From contig NZ_LGIC01000006.1 in assembly GCF_001294535.1 (NCBI RefSeq), forward strand, positions 62,001 to 126,000: DNA of 64,000 nucleotides. Direction: 5' to 3'. Of this stretch, positions 36,596 through 45,891 are shown piece by piece; position 1 is the stretch's first letter, and each line of letters starts with the position of its first letter. The translations under genes were made by a program, and so were the position numbers. The stretch is from Cypionkella psychrotolerans. GTDB lineage: Bacteria; Pseudomonadota; Alphaproteobacteria; Rhodobacterales; Rhodobacteraceae. The notes beneath the pieces were generated by a model. That model did no database searches and was not told the origin of the DNA. It worked only from the letters and a program-made list of their open reading frames with translations.

Positions 36596-37804
36596 TCAAA
36601 CCCCGGCCCCCGCCGCAACCACCCGCGCCGCTGCCGCCAAGGCCCCGCCCCCATGCGGGATATCCAAGGCGATCATCCCGGCCTCCATCACTGCCAGCGC
36701 CCCCAAAGTCATATGGGCGTTCACATGCCCCATATGCGCCACTCGCAGAAAACCGTGATAAGCTGGGTCCGAACTCGGAGCCATGCCAAGCCCGATCCCC
36801 AAAGTCACCCCGGCGCGGTGCTCGCACCATTCCCGCAGCCGCGTCGCATGGGGTGCGCCAAACCGCGCCGCCGTCACCGACCGCCCGCGATCCGCAGGAT
36901 CGGCCACATTCATCCCGATCGCCGGATTTCCCGCCGCCCAACAGTCAAACGCCGCCCAAACCGTCCGCGCCAGACAATCATGCCGCGCCCAGACCGCAGG
37001 CAGCCCCTCCTCGCCAATCATCGTCAAAGCCTCGCGCAGCCCATAAAGATGATGCGTCGGCGCGGTGCCGTTCCAAAGCTGCCAGAACTCCTCACCATCA
37101 GCCCGAGGTTCCCAATTCCAATACGGCGTGCGCAAATCCGCCCCCACCGTCATCGCCCGCGCCTTGTCCGAGAACCAGATGAACCCCATCCCCGGCGGCG
37201 TCATCAGCCCCTTCTGGCTGGCCGCCACCGTGACATCGACACCCCAATCATCCATCCGATATTCATCGCACCCCAGAGACGCGATGCAGTCCACCGCCAG
37301 CAGAGCGCCATGCCCGGCAGCGTCCATCACCGCCCGCAACTCTGCCACATCCGTCCGAATGGTCGAGGCCGTATCCACTTGCGTCGTCAGCACCGCCTTG
37401 ATCCGGCCCGCCTTATCCGCCCGCAGAACCGCCTCTACCCGCGCCATATCGACCGGTGTGGATTTGCCGAAGTCCAGCACTTCCACATCAATCCCCATCG
37501 CCCGCGCCGAATTCGCCCAGCTGAGCCCAAACTGCCCGGTCGCAAGCACCAACGCCTTCTCGCCGCGCGAAAACATATTGGCGTTCGCCGCCTCCCAGAC
37601 CGCATGGCCATTGCCGATATAGGCCGCAACCGAAGCTTTGGTCCCCGCCAGCGCCTTCAGATCGGGCCAAAGCGAGGCCACCAGATCATACAAAGCCCCC
37701 TCATAGATGTTCGGCGCCGCCCGGTGCATCGCGGCCAACACCCGGTCGGGCATCACGGAAGGGCCCGGAATGGCAAGGTAAGGACGGCCGTTGGCTAGGG
37801 TCAT
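36596..37804 (-). CDS. Class-V aminotransferase (alanine/serine-glyoxylate type)
   Basis: 402-residue PLP enzyme of the AGT/SGT type. It opens with RPYLAIPGPSVMPDRVLAAM, has the core YIGNGHAVWEAANANMFSRG, and the PLP lysine in VAASQKGLMTPPGMGF. The product probably transfers amino groups between alanine or serine and glyoxylate. The ATG at 37804 was chosen because family sequence begins directly after it. It is divergent from the ABC exporter gene at 37951. Confidence 0.88.
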   Translation of the reverse strand: MTLANGRPYLAIPGPSVMPDRVLAAMHRAAPNIYEGALYDLVASLWPDLKALAGTKASVAAYIGNGHAVWEAANANMFSRGEKALVLATGQFGLSWANSARAMGIDVEVLDFGKSTPVDMARVEAVLRADKAGRIKAVLTTQVDTASTIRTDVAELRAVMDAAGHGALLAVDCIASLGCDEYRMDDWGVDVTVAASQKGLMTPPGMGFIWFSDKARAMTVGADLRTPYWNWEPRADGEEFWQLWNGTAPTHHLYGLREALTMIGEEGLPAVWARHDCLARTVWAAFDCWAAGNPAIGMNVADPADRGRSVTAARFGAPHATRLREWCEHRAGVTLGIGLGMAPSSDPAYHGFLRVAHMGHVNAHMTLGALAVMEAGMIALDIPHGGGALAAAARVVAAGAGV

Positions 37805-37950
37805 GTCAGGCTCCAAATACAAACCTGACATGGCTACCCGGACCGATATGCCGCGTCAATCGCCAGCGGCAACGCCCCGCCCGCAGCCGCAGCTACGCTT
37901 GCCCTCACCGCCTGCGCAAGCTAGACCAAACCAGCCATTCGCAATCGAAA

Positions 37951-39711
37951 GTGCCTGTCTTGACCAAAACCAATCCCAGTCAGCATGGGCCCAGCCTGCT
38001 CCGGCGATTTTGGTCAAGCTATATCCATCAGCACACATGGGGCATCCTGCTGTGTCTCTTGCTGATGATCATCGAGGGCAGCGCGCTTGGCGGCCTATCT
38101 TACCTGCTGAAACCGCTGTTTGACGTGGTGTTCACCCCGGGGGGCGAGGCGGCGCTCTATGGCGTCGGCTTTGCGATTTTTGGCCTGTTTGCCACCCGCG
38201 CCTTCACCGTGGTGGTGTCGCGCACGCTGATCTGGTCGATCTCGCAGCGGGTTTCTGCGGCAATGCAATCCGACCTTTTGCGCCATATCCTGACACTGGA
38301 TGCGCCGTTCTTTCAAACCAACCCGCCCGGCGTGCTGATCGAGCGCGTACAGGGCGACACAGGTGCGGTGCAAGGCATCTGGAGCGCCTTGGTCACCGGC
38401 ATTGGCCGCGATCTTTTGGGGCTGATCACATTGCTGGCCGTGGCAGTCTCGATTGATCTGCGCTGGACACTGGCAGCGCTGATCGGCGCACCCTTGCTGA
38501 TCCTGCCCGCCGCGATGTTGCAGCGCTATGTCCGGCGCAAATCAAATGAGTTGCGCGATCAGGCAGGCCAGCGCGCCACAAGGTTGGACGAGATTTTTCA
38601 CGGCATCAATGCGGTCAAGCTGAACCGGATGGAAGATTACCAAACCGGGCGCTTCCGCACGGTGTTGAAGTCGATCCGCCGCGCCGAGGTACGCTCGATC
38701 TTCGCGCGCAGCCTGATGCCGGGGATGATTGATCTGGTCACGGGCCTTGGCTTTTTCGCTGTGCTGCTGATGGCGGGGGATGAGATTTCCTCGGGCCAGC
38801 GCACCACCGGCGATTTCATGTCGTTCTTCACCGCGATGTCGCTGACCTTCCAACCGCTGCGCCGCCTGGGTGAGATGTCTGGCACCTGGCAAGTCGCCTC
38901 CGCCAGTCTGGAGCGGATCTACGCGCTGTTTGACGCCCGCCCCGCCTATCCCCGCCCCGCAGTCAGCCTTGCGCTGCCCGCCCCCGGGGCGCCGGAAATC
39001 CGCTTCGAGGACGTCAGCTTCGCGCATGGCGACCAAGCCGTGCTGCGCGGTCTTTCGTTCACCGCCGAGGCGGGCAAGACCACAGCGCTGGTCGGCTCGT
39101 CTGGGGCAGGCAAGAGTACGGTGTTCCACCTGCTGACTGGCCTTTTGGAACCCGCCAGTGGCCTCATCCGCATCGGCGGTGTGGCCGCTTCTGGCCTCGC
39201 TTTGGCCGATCAACGCGCGCTGTTTGCCACCGTGACGCAAGACTCGGCGCTGTTTGATGAGACTTTGGCAGAGAACATCGCTTTGGGCCGCATAGTCGCG
39301 CCCGATGCGCTGGACGCCGCCCTGCGCGCCGCCCATGTCGCGGATTTTCTGGCCTTGCTGGCGCGCGGCGTTGATACCCCGGTCGGCCCGCGCGGCTCTG
39401 CCCTGTCGGGCGGCCAGCGTCAGCGCGTGGCGATTGCCCGCGCTTTGGTGCAGGATGCGCCGGTTCTGCTGCTGGATGAGGCCACCTCGGCCTTGGATGC
39501 GCAATCGGAATCCATCGTGGCCGAAGCCCTCGCGCTTGGCAGCCAAGGCCGCACCACTTTGGTGATCGCCCACCGCCTCGCCACCGTCCGAGATGCCGAC
39601 AAAATCGTGGTGATGGACCATGGCAGGGTTGCGGAAACCGGCACACATGACCAACTTCTGGCACAGGGCGGGCTTTATGCCGGGCTCTACCGCTTGCAAT
39701 TCAAGGACTAA
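37951..39711 (+). CDS. MsbA-like ABC exporter (fused membrane and ATPase domains)
   Basis: 586-residue half-transporter with a six-helix membrane domain in the first 320 residues and an ATPase after. Walker A is GSSGAGKS, the signature LSGGQRQR, Walker B VLLLDEATSALD, and the H-loop VIAHRLATVRDADK. It resembles lipid A flippase MsbA and other lipid or drug exporters; the substrate is not determined. The start is a GTG at 37951; a TTG three codons later is possible. The next gene starts 3 bp after its stop. Confidence 0.9.
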   Translation: MPVLTKTNPSQHGPSLLRRFWSSYIHQHTWGILLCLLLMIIEGSALGGLSYLLKPLFDVVFTPGGEAALYGVGFAIFGLFATRAFTVVVSRTLIWSISQRVSAAMQSDLLRHILTLDAPFFQTNPPGVLIERVQGDTGAVQGIWSALVTGIGRDLLGLITLLAVAVSIDLRWTLAALIGAPLLILPAAMLQRYVRRKSNELRDQAGQRATRLDEIFHGINAVKLNRMEDYQTGRFRTVLKSIRRAEVRSIFARSLMPGMIDLVTGLGFFAVLLMAGDEISSGQRTTGDFMSFFTAMSLTFQPLRRLGEMSGTWQVASASLERIYALFDARPAYPRPAVSLALPAPGAPEIRFEDVSFAHGDQAVLRGLSFTAEAGKTTALVGSSGAGKSTVFHLLTGLLEPASGLIRIGGVAASGLALADQRALFATVTQDSALFDETLAENIALGRIVAPDALDAALRAAHVADFLALLARGVDTPVGPRGSALSGGQRQRVAIARALVQDAPVLLLDEATSALDAQSESIVAEALALGSQGRTTLVIAHRLATVRDADKIVVMDHGRVAETGTHDQLLAQGGLYAGLYRLQFKD

Positions 39712-39714
39712 CCT

Positions 39715-40464
39715 ATGTTGGGCGAAACCGCCGCCGACCGTCGCGTCTATACCGTCACCGGGGCGGATCGGCTGACCTTCCTGCAAGGCATGGTCAGCAA
39801 TGACGTGCTGCCTTTGGCGCGCGGCGATGGCATGGTTTGGGCGGCGCTGTTGACACCGCAAGGCAAGTACCTCGCCGATTTCCTGCTGGTGGCGCAAAGC
39901 GACCGCCTGCTGTTGGACATCAAAGACAGCATTGCCGAGACCACAATTCGCCGCCTCTCGATGTACCGCCTGCGCGCCGATGTACAGTTTGCGGCCACCG
40001 AACTGAGTGTGACGCGCGGCTTGGGTGAGGCCCCAGCGGATGCCCTCCCCGACCCGCGCCACCCCGCCCTCGGCTGGCGTGCTTACGGGCCCTCAGGCAG
40101 CGCCCCCAGCATCGACTGGGACGCCATCCGCGTCGCCCATTGCATCCCCGAAACTGGCATCGAGCTGGTCCCCGACGACAGCTACCTGCTGGAATCCGGC
40201 TTTGAACGCCTGCACGGCGTCGATTTCCGCAAAGGCTGCTATGTCGGCCAAGAAGTCACCGCCCGGATGAAGCACAAGACCGAGCTGAAAAAGGGCCTGA
40301 TCACCGTCAGCATTGAGGGCGAGGCCCAGGCAGGCACGCCGATCCTGCAAGGCGAGAAACCCGCAGGCACTTTGTTCACGCAAAGCCAAGGCCGCGCCAT
40401 TGCCTACCTGCGCTTTGATCGCGCCGAAAACCTCACCGCAGGCAGCGCCAAAATCTCGCTATAA
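39715..40464 (+). CDS. YgfZ/GcvT-domain folate-binding protein
   Basis: 249-residue member of the YgfZ family, which supports maturation of iron-sulfur enzymes using folate. The signature KGCYVGQEVTARMKHK is clear at about residues 176-191, and the N-terminus (RRVYTVTGADRLTFLQGMVS) is typical. It starts 3 bp after the exporter gene, so the two are co-transcribed; a functional link is not obvious. Confidence 0.9.
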   Translation: MLGETAADRRVYTVTGADRLTFLQGMVSNDVLPLARGDGMVWAALLTPQGKYLADFLLVAQSDRLLLDIKDSIAETTIRRLSMYRLRADVQFAATELSVTRGLGEAPADALPDPRHPALGWRAYGPSGSAPSIDWDAIRVAHCIPETGIELVPDDSYLLESGFERLHGVDFRKGCYVGQEVTARMKHKTELKKGLITVSIEGEAQAGTPILQGEKPAGTLFTQSQGRAIAYLRFDRAENLTAGSAKISL

Positions 40465-40477
40465 AATCCTGCCCTGA

Positions 40478-40513
40478 GGTCATCCTCTGTGCTCAAATAT
40501 CCCCGCCGGAGGC
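40478..40513. repeat. Dispersed repeat with TCATCCTCTGTGCTC lead
   Basis: GTCATCCTCTGTGCTCAAAT followed by ATCCCCGCCGGAGGC, between convergent genes. The lead is identical to the one at 11276, while the tail is the GCCGGAGGC type. Confidence 0.75.
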
Positions 40514-40541
40514 ACCTTAGGCCACAGCCAGCGTCCAAGCC

Positions 40542-41357
40542 TCAACCCGCCAACGCCGCATAATCCGTTGCCACCCGGCTCCAAGTCGCTTCCGAATTGG
40601 CCACCAGCAACACCCCAGCCCTGCGCGCCAGATCATACGCGGCGCCATCCAGAAACCGCGCCACGCCGCCCGCCGCCTGCACCGCCAGCACGCCTGCGGC
40701 ATGGTCCCACGGATGCGGCTGGGGCCCCGAGATCACAAACTCGACATGCCCCTGCGCCATCAGCCGATACTCATGGCACGAACAGCGCAAACTGGTCACG
40801 CGGCCATAAGACAACCCCGCCAGCACCGCCGCCCGCTTTCGATCCGCCGCAAACAGCCCCACCGGAATGAAGCCGCACATCTGCGCCGGATCGCTGACCC
40901 CAGACACCGCCAACACCTGCGCCCGCCCATCCGCCTGTACGAACCGCGCAGGCCCGCCCGCCCTCACCTCAACCCAATCATCCAGCAAAGGATCATACAG
41001 CAGCCCATATTGCGCCACGCCGTCCTGCACCGCCACCGCGATCATGCCAAAGGTCGAGATGCCCTTGGCGAAATTCCAAGTGCCATCGACCGGATCGACG
41101 ATCACCTGCCACCCCGCACCCGCCATCGCAGCGCGAAGGCTTGGATCAGCCGCAACCGCTTCTTCGCCCAGCACCCGCGCCTCTGGCCAAGTTTCTGCCA
41201 AAATCGCCCCAATCAAAGCCTCGGCTTCGGTATCCGCCACCGTCACCAGATCGGCAAAATCGGTTTTCTGAGAAATCTGATCCGCGCCCAAGGTCCGAAA
41301 TCGCGGCAACACCGCCGCCTTGCCCGCCGCCCGCACCGCTTGCAAAATCACATCCAT
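40542..41357 (-). CDS. Inositol monophosphatase family protein
   Basis: 271-residue Mg-dependent phosphatase-fold protein. Metal-binding motifs are VIVDPVDGTWNFAKG and PHPWDHAAGVLAVQAAGG, with the preceding Glu in VLGEEAVAAD. It could dephosphorylate inositol phosphate, histidinol phosphate or PAP, all substrates in the family. The ATG at 41357 marks the start of family-like sequence; the frame is open to 41417 into the efp terminator. Confidence 0.87.
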   Translation of the reverse strand: MDVILQAVRAAGKAAVLPRFRTLGADQISQKTDFADLVTVADTEAEALIGAILAETWPEARVLGEEAVAADPSLRAAMAGAGWQVIVDPVDGTWNFAKGISTFGMIAVAVQDGVAQYGLLYDPLLDDWVEVRAGGPARFVQADGRAQVLAVSGVSDPAQMCGFIPVGLFAADRKRAAVLAGLSYGRVTSLRCSCHEYRLMAQGHVEFVISGPQPHPWDHAAGVLAVQAAGGVARFLDGAAYDLARRAGVLLVANSEATWSRVATDYAALAG

Positions 41358-41367
41358 CGCAGCCCCC

Positions 41368-41398
41368 AAAACAAAAGGCCGCCCCAAAAGGACGGCCC
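41368..41398 (-). terminator. Rho-independent terminator of efp
   Basis: On minus, GGCCGTCC-TTTTGG-GGCGGCC (one G-U pair) followed by TTTTGTTTTGG, 30 bases after the efp stop and just before the next start. Confidence 0.75.
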
Positions 41399-41427
41399 CA
41401 AATCCTTCACCAAACAATCGCCAGACC

Positions 41428-41991
41428 TTACGCCCGCTCAGAATATTCCATCAACTCGGTATGCACGATGATATCTTCATCCGGGCCGATGAACGGCGGG
41501 ATCATGATGCGCACGCCGTTGTCCAAGATCGCGGGCTTGAAGCTGTTCGCCGCGGTCTGGCCCTTTTGCACAGGCTCGGTATCGACCACCTTGCAGCGCA
41601 CCTTCTGCGGCAGGCTGACGTTCAGCGGCTCTTCGCCGTAATAGTTCACCGTCGCCATCATGCCATCTTGCAAGAAGGGGCGACGGTCGCCCAGCAATTC
41701 GGCATCAATTTCAACTTGCTCGTAAGTCTCAGAGTCCATGAACACCAAGCGGCCGTCGGTCTCATACAGAAACTGCTGGTCCTTATTCTCCAACTCGACC
41801 CTTTCAACCTTGTCTTCCGAACGGAACCGCTCGTTCAACTTGCGGCCATCGCGCAGGTTTTTCAGCTCTACCTGAGCGAAAGCGCCACCCTTACCCGGTT
41901 TGACATGGTTGACCTTGACCGCAGCCCAAAGTCCGCCGTCATGCTCCATGATGAAGCCCGGTTTGATTTCGTTTCCGTTGATCTTCGGCAT
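41428..41991 (-). CDS. efp: Elongation factor P
   Basis: 187-residue factor that relieves ribosome stalling at polyproline stretches. The loop [18 protein letters not shown] holds the conserved Lys modified in many bacteria. The C-terminus has [19 protein letters not shown], typical of domain III. It has its own promoter candidate and terminator. No epmA or epmB gene is nearby. Confidence 0.97.
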   Translation of the reverse strand: MPKINGNEIKPGFIMEHDGGLWAAVKVNHVKPGKGGAFAQVELKNLRDGRKLNERFRSEDKVERVELENKDQQFLYETDGRLVFMDSETYEQVEIDAELLGDRRPFLQDGMMATVNYYGEEPLNVSLPQKVRCKVVDTEPVQKGQTAANSFKPAILDNGVRIMIPPFIGPDEDIIVHTELMEYSERA

Positions 41992-42037
41992 TTGTGGTAA
42001 AACCTTATCAAAAGGTTGAAGTTAAAGAAGCGCCCCC

Positions 42038-42065
42038 TATATAGCGTGTTACGTTTGCAAGCAAG
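42038..42065 (-). promoter_or_regulatory. Candidate efp promoter
   Basis: On minus, CTTGCT (42065-42060), 16 bases, then TATATA (42043-42038), giving a leader of about 40 bases before the efp start. Confidence 0.5.
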
Positions 42066-42207
42066 ACGACTAGATACGGTAGATACTCTCGACAGCCATG
42101 CTGTTAGCGCATGACAGATATGCGAAAGTTGACCCCCCGAATCGTTATCAAAACGTTACAAGCGCGGAAGTTACGGAAATACAAGAGCAAGAAAAAAGGA
42201 CGATGTG

Positions 42208-42534
42208 ATGTTGGATACGGTTGACAGCACAGCCTTCAACTTTGAGCAAGGCCAGCGGGCGCGCAAGCTTTTTGCGGCGGTGGTTTTGGCTGCTTTGGAT
42301 GATGCCATTGCAGATGACAAGAAATATGGCAACGGCCCCGATCAAATCGCCCGTTGGGCACGTTCGCGCGATGGCCGCGAAGTGTTGTCCTGTTCTGGCA
42401 TTGACCCGAACGAACGGGTGGTCAAAGGGCTGATGGAATTTGTCTCGAAGGGCGTGCGCACCTCGGTTGCGCTGTCGCGCGAAGAATCCGAGCGCCGTCA
42501 TGCGCTGGAGCTGGAACATGCAGAAGCGGCGTAA
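42208..42534 (+). CDS. Small conserved protein of unknown function (possibly DUF6280)
   Basis: 108-residue helical protein with no signal peptide. Recognisable stretches are FEQGQRARKLFAAVVLAALD and GPDQIARWARSRDGREVLSC; from memory these match a Rhodobacterales-restricted family called DUF6280, a name I could not verify. AAGGA lies 7 bases upstream of the ATG at 42208. It is monocistronic, with a strong terminator after, and divergent from efp. Confidence 0.82.
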   Translation: MLDTVDSTAFNFEQGQRARKLFAAVVLAALDDAIADDKKYGNGPDQIARWARSRDGREVLSCSGIDPNERVVKGLMEFVSKGVRTSVALSREESERRHALELEHAEAA

Positions 42535-42556
42535 GCCGTCTCTGCCTTAAGAATAC

Positions 42557-42584
42557 AAAAACGCGCCTTTTGGCGCGTTTTTTA
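42557..42584 (+). terminator. Rho-independent terminator
   Basis: AAAA-ACGCGCC-TTTT-GGCGCGT-TTTTTT, about 25 bases after the stop of the small gene. A tracts on the left would also allow function on minus. Confidence 0.9.
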
Positions 42585-42646
42585 TTTAGCATCATTGGGT
42601 TGCGGTCAGCCCCAGCCTATTCAAACTTGGCCTGCTCAACCTGAGC

Positions 42647-43486
42647 CTATTCAAACTCTTGCGCCGCCAGCGCCCGTGCGATTTCCGCCCGCACCAGCTT
42701 GCGAATATTCCGGGTGATCCGCCCGCCCATTTTGCCCGCAAGTTCTTCGCGCAGCATGTCGCGCACCAATTCGCGCAGCACATCTTCGTCAAACCGCATC
42801 GCCTGATCGAACGAGTCGTCGTCCGCCGCATCCGGCTCGGCGAGTGCCGCCAGCACGCTGGCTTCGGCAGCATCGGCCCAGACCGGATCAGGCTCTACCG
42901 TGCCGTGCAGCGGCGCGGCGGCGGCCTCAGCCTCATCGTCCTGCGCGATCTCATCTTCTTGCGCCCAAGCCGGAGTTTGCGCAGGGGCCGCCGTCTCAGC
43001 CGCGTGATACTCAAAGTGATCATTCAGCGCGGCGTCTTGCCTATCCGTCGCCAGAAGCGCCTCGGCATCATCCAAAGTGTCCTCAGCAGGCAACGACCAT
43101 GGATTGGCTAAAGCCATATCCGGCTGTGGCGCAGAGTCGCCGATTTCCGCTTCCCAATCATCCGGGCTTGCGTCGACCGCAGCACCTACGCTGGCCACAA
43201 CATCGCCCAAACCACTGCGGGGGGTATCAAGTGGGGCATTCATCAGGTTTGAGCGCGGCACCGCCACGAACATCGGCAGCGGGTCGGCCACAACGGCAGG
43301 CATCGGGGCTGCAACAGGATCGGGCAGCTCGGCCTCGGTCTGCACCACCCGCAACGCCGGGGTCAGGATCAGTTTATCCCCCGCAGCCACTGCCAGCTTT
43401 GGGGCGGGCCGCATGTCATCCGACACCAGCCTGCGGATAGAGGACAACACATCCTCAATCTCGGTCGAACTCAACGGCTCTGACAT
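42647..43486 (-). CDS. PopZ-like acidic protein (DUF2497 type)
   Basis: 279-residue protein with three parts: a short N-terminal helix (SSTEIEDVLSSIRRLVSDD), a long acidic Ala/Pro/Asp-rich middle of about 200 residues, and a C-terminal helical block (LRELVRDMLREELAGKMGGR and NIRKLVRAEIARAL). This plan matches the polar organising protein PopZ of alphaproteobacteria, though the C-terminal sequence is only loosely similar. The ATG at 43486 is preferred to one at 43504. A 30-bp segment at the 3' end, including the stop, is duplicated downstream. Confidence 0.68.
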   Translation of the reverse strand: MSEPLSSTEIEDVLSSIRRLVSDDMRPAPKLAVAAGDKLILTPALRVVQTEAELPDPVAAPMPAVVADPLPMFVAVPRSNLMNAPLDTPRSGLGDVVASVGAAVDASPDDWEAEIGDSAPQPDMALANPWSLPAEDTLDDAEALLATDRQDAALNDHFEYHAAETAAPAQTPAWAQEDEIAQDDEAEAAAAPLHGTVEPDPVWADAAEASVLAALAEPDAADDDSFDQAMRFDEDVLRELVRDMLREELAGKMGGRITRNIRKLVRAEIARALAAQEFE

Positions 43487-43612
43487 CAACGGCGCCCTAC
43501 GCATTTCAAACTCAGCTATTCATCGTCAGTCTAGCGACAGAAGCCACGCATGACAAGGAATTGGCGCATTACCGAGAACGATCAAGCGGATAGACTGCCG
43601 ACGAGTTTAACG

Positions 43613-43647
43613 AAAACGGCCCCCGCACCGCATCCGGGCAGGGGCCG
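43613..43647 (-). terminator. Terminator downstream of the TolC-like gene
   Basis: On minus, CGGCCCC (43647-43641) pairs with GGGGCCG (43623-43617), followed by TTTTCG. It lies about 30 bases after the stop. Confidence 0.7.
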
Positions 43648-43675
43648 CTTACACCTTAAGCAGATCTGAAACGGC

Positions 43676-45067
43676 TCAGTTGCCGATTTTCTCCAGAATC
43701 TTGTCCAGCCGCTTGCCGCGCGTCGAGGTCAGCGGGGCTTTCTTGACGGCGTTGTAATAGGCTTCTGGATCGTAGGTGGTGATGCCAAGGTTCAACTGAT
43801 CCGCCGTCAACTGCCCCATGGTGGACAGCAGTTGATACACACCAACATAGCGGCTGGCTTCCGATTGTAGCTTGGCCGCCCGCGCGTTCAGCAATTCCTG
43901 TTCGGCGTTCAGCACGTCCAAAGTGGTACGCGCGCCCAAAGTGGCTTCCTCGCGCACGCCGTCAAACGCCTTTTGCGCCGCCGTCACCTGCAAGCCACCG
44001 GCTTGGATTGAGGCCTGCTGCACCATCACGTTCGACCATGCTTGGCCGACCCCTTCGGACACATCAACCACGGCCTGCAACTGCGCCGCAGCGGATGCTT
44101 CTTTGCCCGCCAGAGCCTGCCGATACAAAGCCGAGCGTTCGCCGCCCTGATAGATCGTGTCGCTGAACTTGACGCCCGCGACGGTATTGCCCGACCCCGA
44201 CTGCCAGTCCTCGCTGACAGTGAGAGAGCTGCTGACCGTTGGCAGGAACGCAGCTTCGGCGATCTTGACCCGAATGTCCGAGATTTTCACCTCATGCCCG
44301 GCCTGTTTGATCACCGGATGGTTGCGCACCGCAATCGCGCGCGCGGCATCTTCCGATTTGGCGGCAAACGGTAGCTTCGGCAGGCCAGCCAGCTTGCCGG
44401 GATAATGACCAATCGCCGCCTTATAGCGCTCGCGCGCCACTTCCAGCGCGCCTTGCGCCGCAGCCAGACCCGATTGCGCCGCAGCCCGCCGCGCTTCGGC
44501 CAAAGACACATCGGTCAGCGTGACTTCGCCCACGTCAAAACGGTCTTTTGCCGCCTGCAATTCTTGGCTGATCAGCCGCACGTTGGATTCGCGCAATGCC
44601 ACGATTTCCGCCTGCAAGCGCATGTCGACATAGGCCGAAACCGCGGCCAACAACACTTGTTGCTCGACATTCACCAAAGCTTCACGCGTCGACAGCACAC
44701 TTTCCCGCGCCACATCGACCGCCATCTTGCCGCGCCCGCCCGCATAGATCAGGAACGTCGCACTCAGCTGCGCCGAAGCATCGGTGGATGCGGTATAAAA
44801 CGGCCCGCGCGTGCCAAAGCGGTCGGTAGAAAAGGCGTAATCCAGCTTGGTCCATGTCGCCTGCGTCGCAAAGCTGATCACCGGACGCAGCTGCGCCAAG
44901 GCCACCGCAGCGCTTTCATCCGCAGCCCGCAGCACCGCCTGATTTTTATCCAGCAAATGCGAGGTTTTATAGGCCGAGATCAGCGCATCCGCCAAAGTCT
45001 CGGACCGTGCGGCGGGGGCCGCCATCATCGCCGCCGTCACCGCCACTGCTGCCCAGAACTTCTGCAT
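43676..45067 (-). CDS. tolC: TolC-family outer membrane efflux protein
   Basis: 463-residue outer membrane channel component for type I secretion and efflux. A signal peptide is visible (AAVAVTAAMMAAPAARSE). The family repeat structure gives two similar halves, with LADALISAYKTSHLLDKNQA near the start and VREEATLGARTTLDVLNAEQ in the second half. The ATG at 45067 is preferred to the GTG one codon before. It lies downstream of and co-oriented with a Pcm-like gene across 76 bp; no export ATPase or adaptor is adjacent. Confidence 0.93.
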   Translation of the reverse strand: MQKFWAAVAVTAAMMAAPAARSETLADALISAYKTSHLLDKNQAVLRAADESAAVALAQLRPVISFATQATWTKLDYAFSTDRFGTRGPFYTASTDASAQLSATFLIYAGGRGKMAVDVARESVLSTREALVNVEQQVLLAAVSAYVDMRLQAEIVALRESNVRLISQELQAAKDRFDVGEVTLTDVSLAEARRAAAQSGLAAAQGALEVARERYKAAIGHYPGKLAGLPKLPFAAKSEDAARAIAVRNHPVIKQAGHEVKISDIRVKIAEAAFLPTVSSSLTVSEDWQSGSGNTVAGVKFSDTIYQGGERSALYRQALAGKEASAAAQLQAVVDVSEGVGQAWSNVMVQQASIQAGGLQVTAAQKAFDGVREEATLGARTTLDVLNAEQELLNARAAKLQSEASRYVGVYQLLSTMGQLTADQLNLGITTYDPEAYYNAVKKAPLTSTRGKRLDKILEKIGN

Positions 45068-45143
45068 CACGACCTCATATTTAGCTGCGCGTTTTGCGCT
45101 TGTTGTCAGCGGCCAGACCCGGTCCGGCCGCCACGTCTATTGT

Positions 45144-45782
45144 TCACAGCGCAAAGGCCGCAGCCTTGGCAAATCCCGGCAAGATCGGCGCCGTGGCGTT
45201 AAATGAAAACCGCCACGTCACCCGACCCTCAGCCTTATGGCCGATCTTCACCGATCCCAGCGCGCCCTGCATGAAGATCGCGGCAATCCGACCGCCTTCG
45301 GCGAGCTGCGCGAGCAGGGCCTCGGGCACATCCTGCACCCCGCCTTCGATCAGGATCACATCATACGACCCCGCCGAGCCCGCCTCCAGCGGTCCCGTGA
45401 CGACCGAGACATTGCCCGCGCCCAAAGTCGCCTGCGCCGCACCCGCCAGCCCCGCATCGGCCTCAACCATCACCACCGAGGCCAGCATCCGCCCCAGCAC
45501 CGCAGCGCCATAGCCCAAACCACCCGCGATATACAAAGCGCGATCGGTGGGTTGCACGTCCAGCGCGTCCAGCATCTTGGCCAAAGTGCGGGCTTCCACC
45601 ATCACCCGACCCGCGCCAATCTCAAGGTTTTCCCCGACATACGCCGCCTCGGATTTTGAGTGCGGCACATAGGCCTCGCGCGGCACCGCAAGCATCGCTG
45701 CGATAATCGGAAATTTTGTGACATCGGAGGGGCGCACCTGAGTGTCGACCATCATCACGCGGCGGGCAGAAAAATCGCTCAT
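45144..45782 (-). CDS. Protein-L-isoaspartate O-methyltransferase family protein
   Basis: 212-residue SAM-dependent methyltransferase of the Pcm family. The N-terminus MMVDTQVRPSDVTKFPIIAA and EAAYVGENLEIGAG fit. Motif I, usually GTGSGY, reads IAGGLGYGAAVLG, and the SAM-binding region is otherwise conserved. The altered motif leaves the activity open. It is followed by the TolC-like gene. Confidence 0.85.
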   Translation of the reverse strand: MSDFSARRVMMVDTQVRPSDVTKFPIIAAMLAVPREAYVPHSKSEAAYVGENLEIGAGRVMVEARTLAKMLDALDVQPTDRALYIAGGLGYGAAVLGRMLASVVMVEADAGLAGAAQATLGAGNVSVVTGPLEAGSAGSYDVILIEGGVQDVPEALLAQLAEGGRIAAIFMQGALGSVKIGHKAEGRVTWRFSFNATAPILPGFAKAAAFAL

Positions 45783-45891
45783 ATGGCTAAACTCACCAGT
45801 CTAGATTGCGTCTCTTTTGTCTTGCCACATCTGACCCGACAGAGCAACGCCCCATCGCATCCGCGCATAGATTGTGACGGGGTGTTGCCCG

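Noticed and set aside
42592-42873. Short minus frame overlapping the PopZ-like gene end
   Set aside because: Out-of-frame shadow; the PopZ-like frame is longer and has a coherent domain plan.
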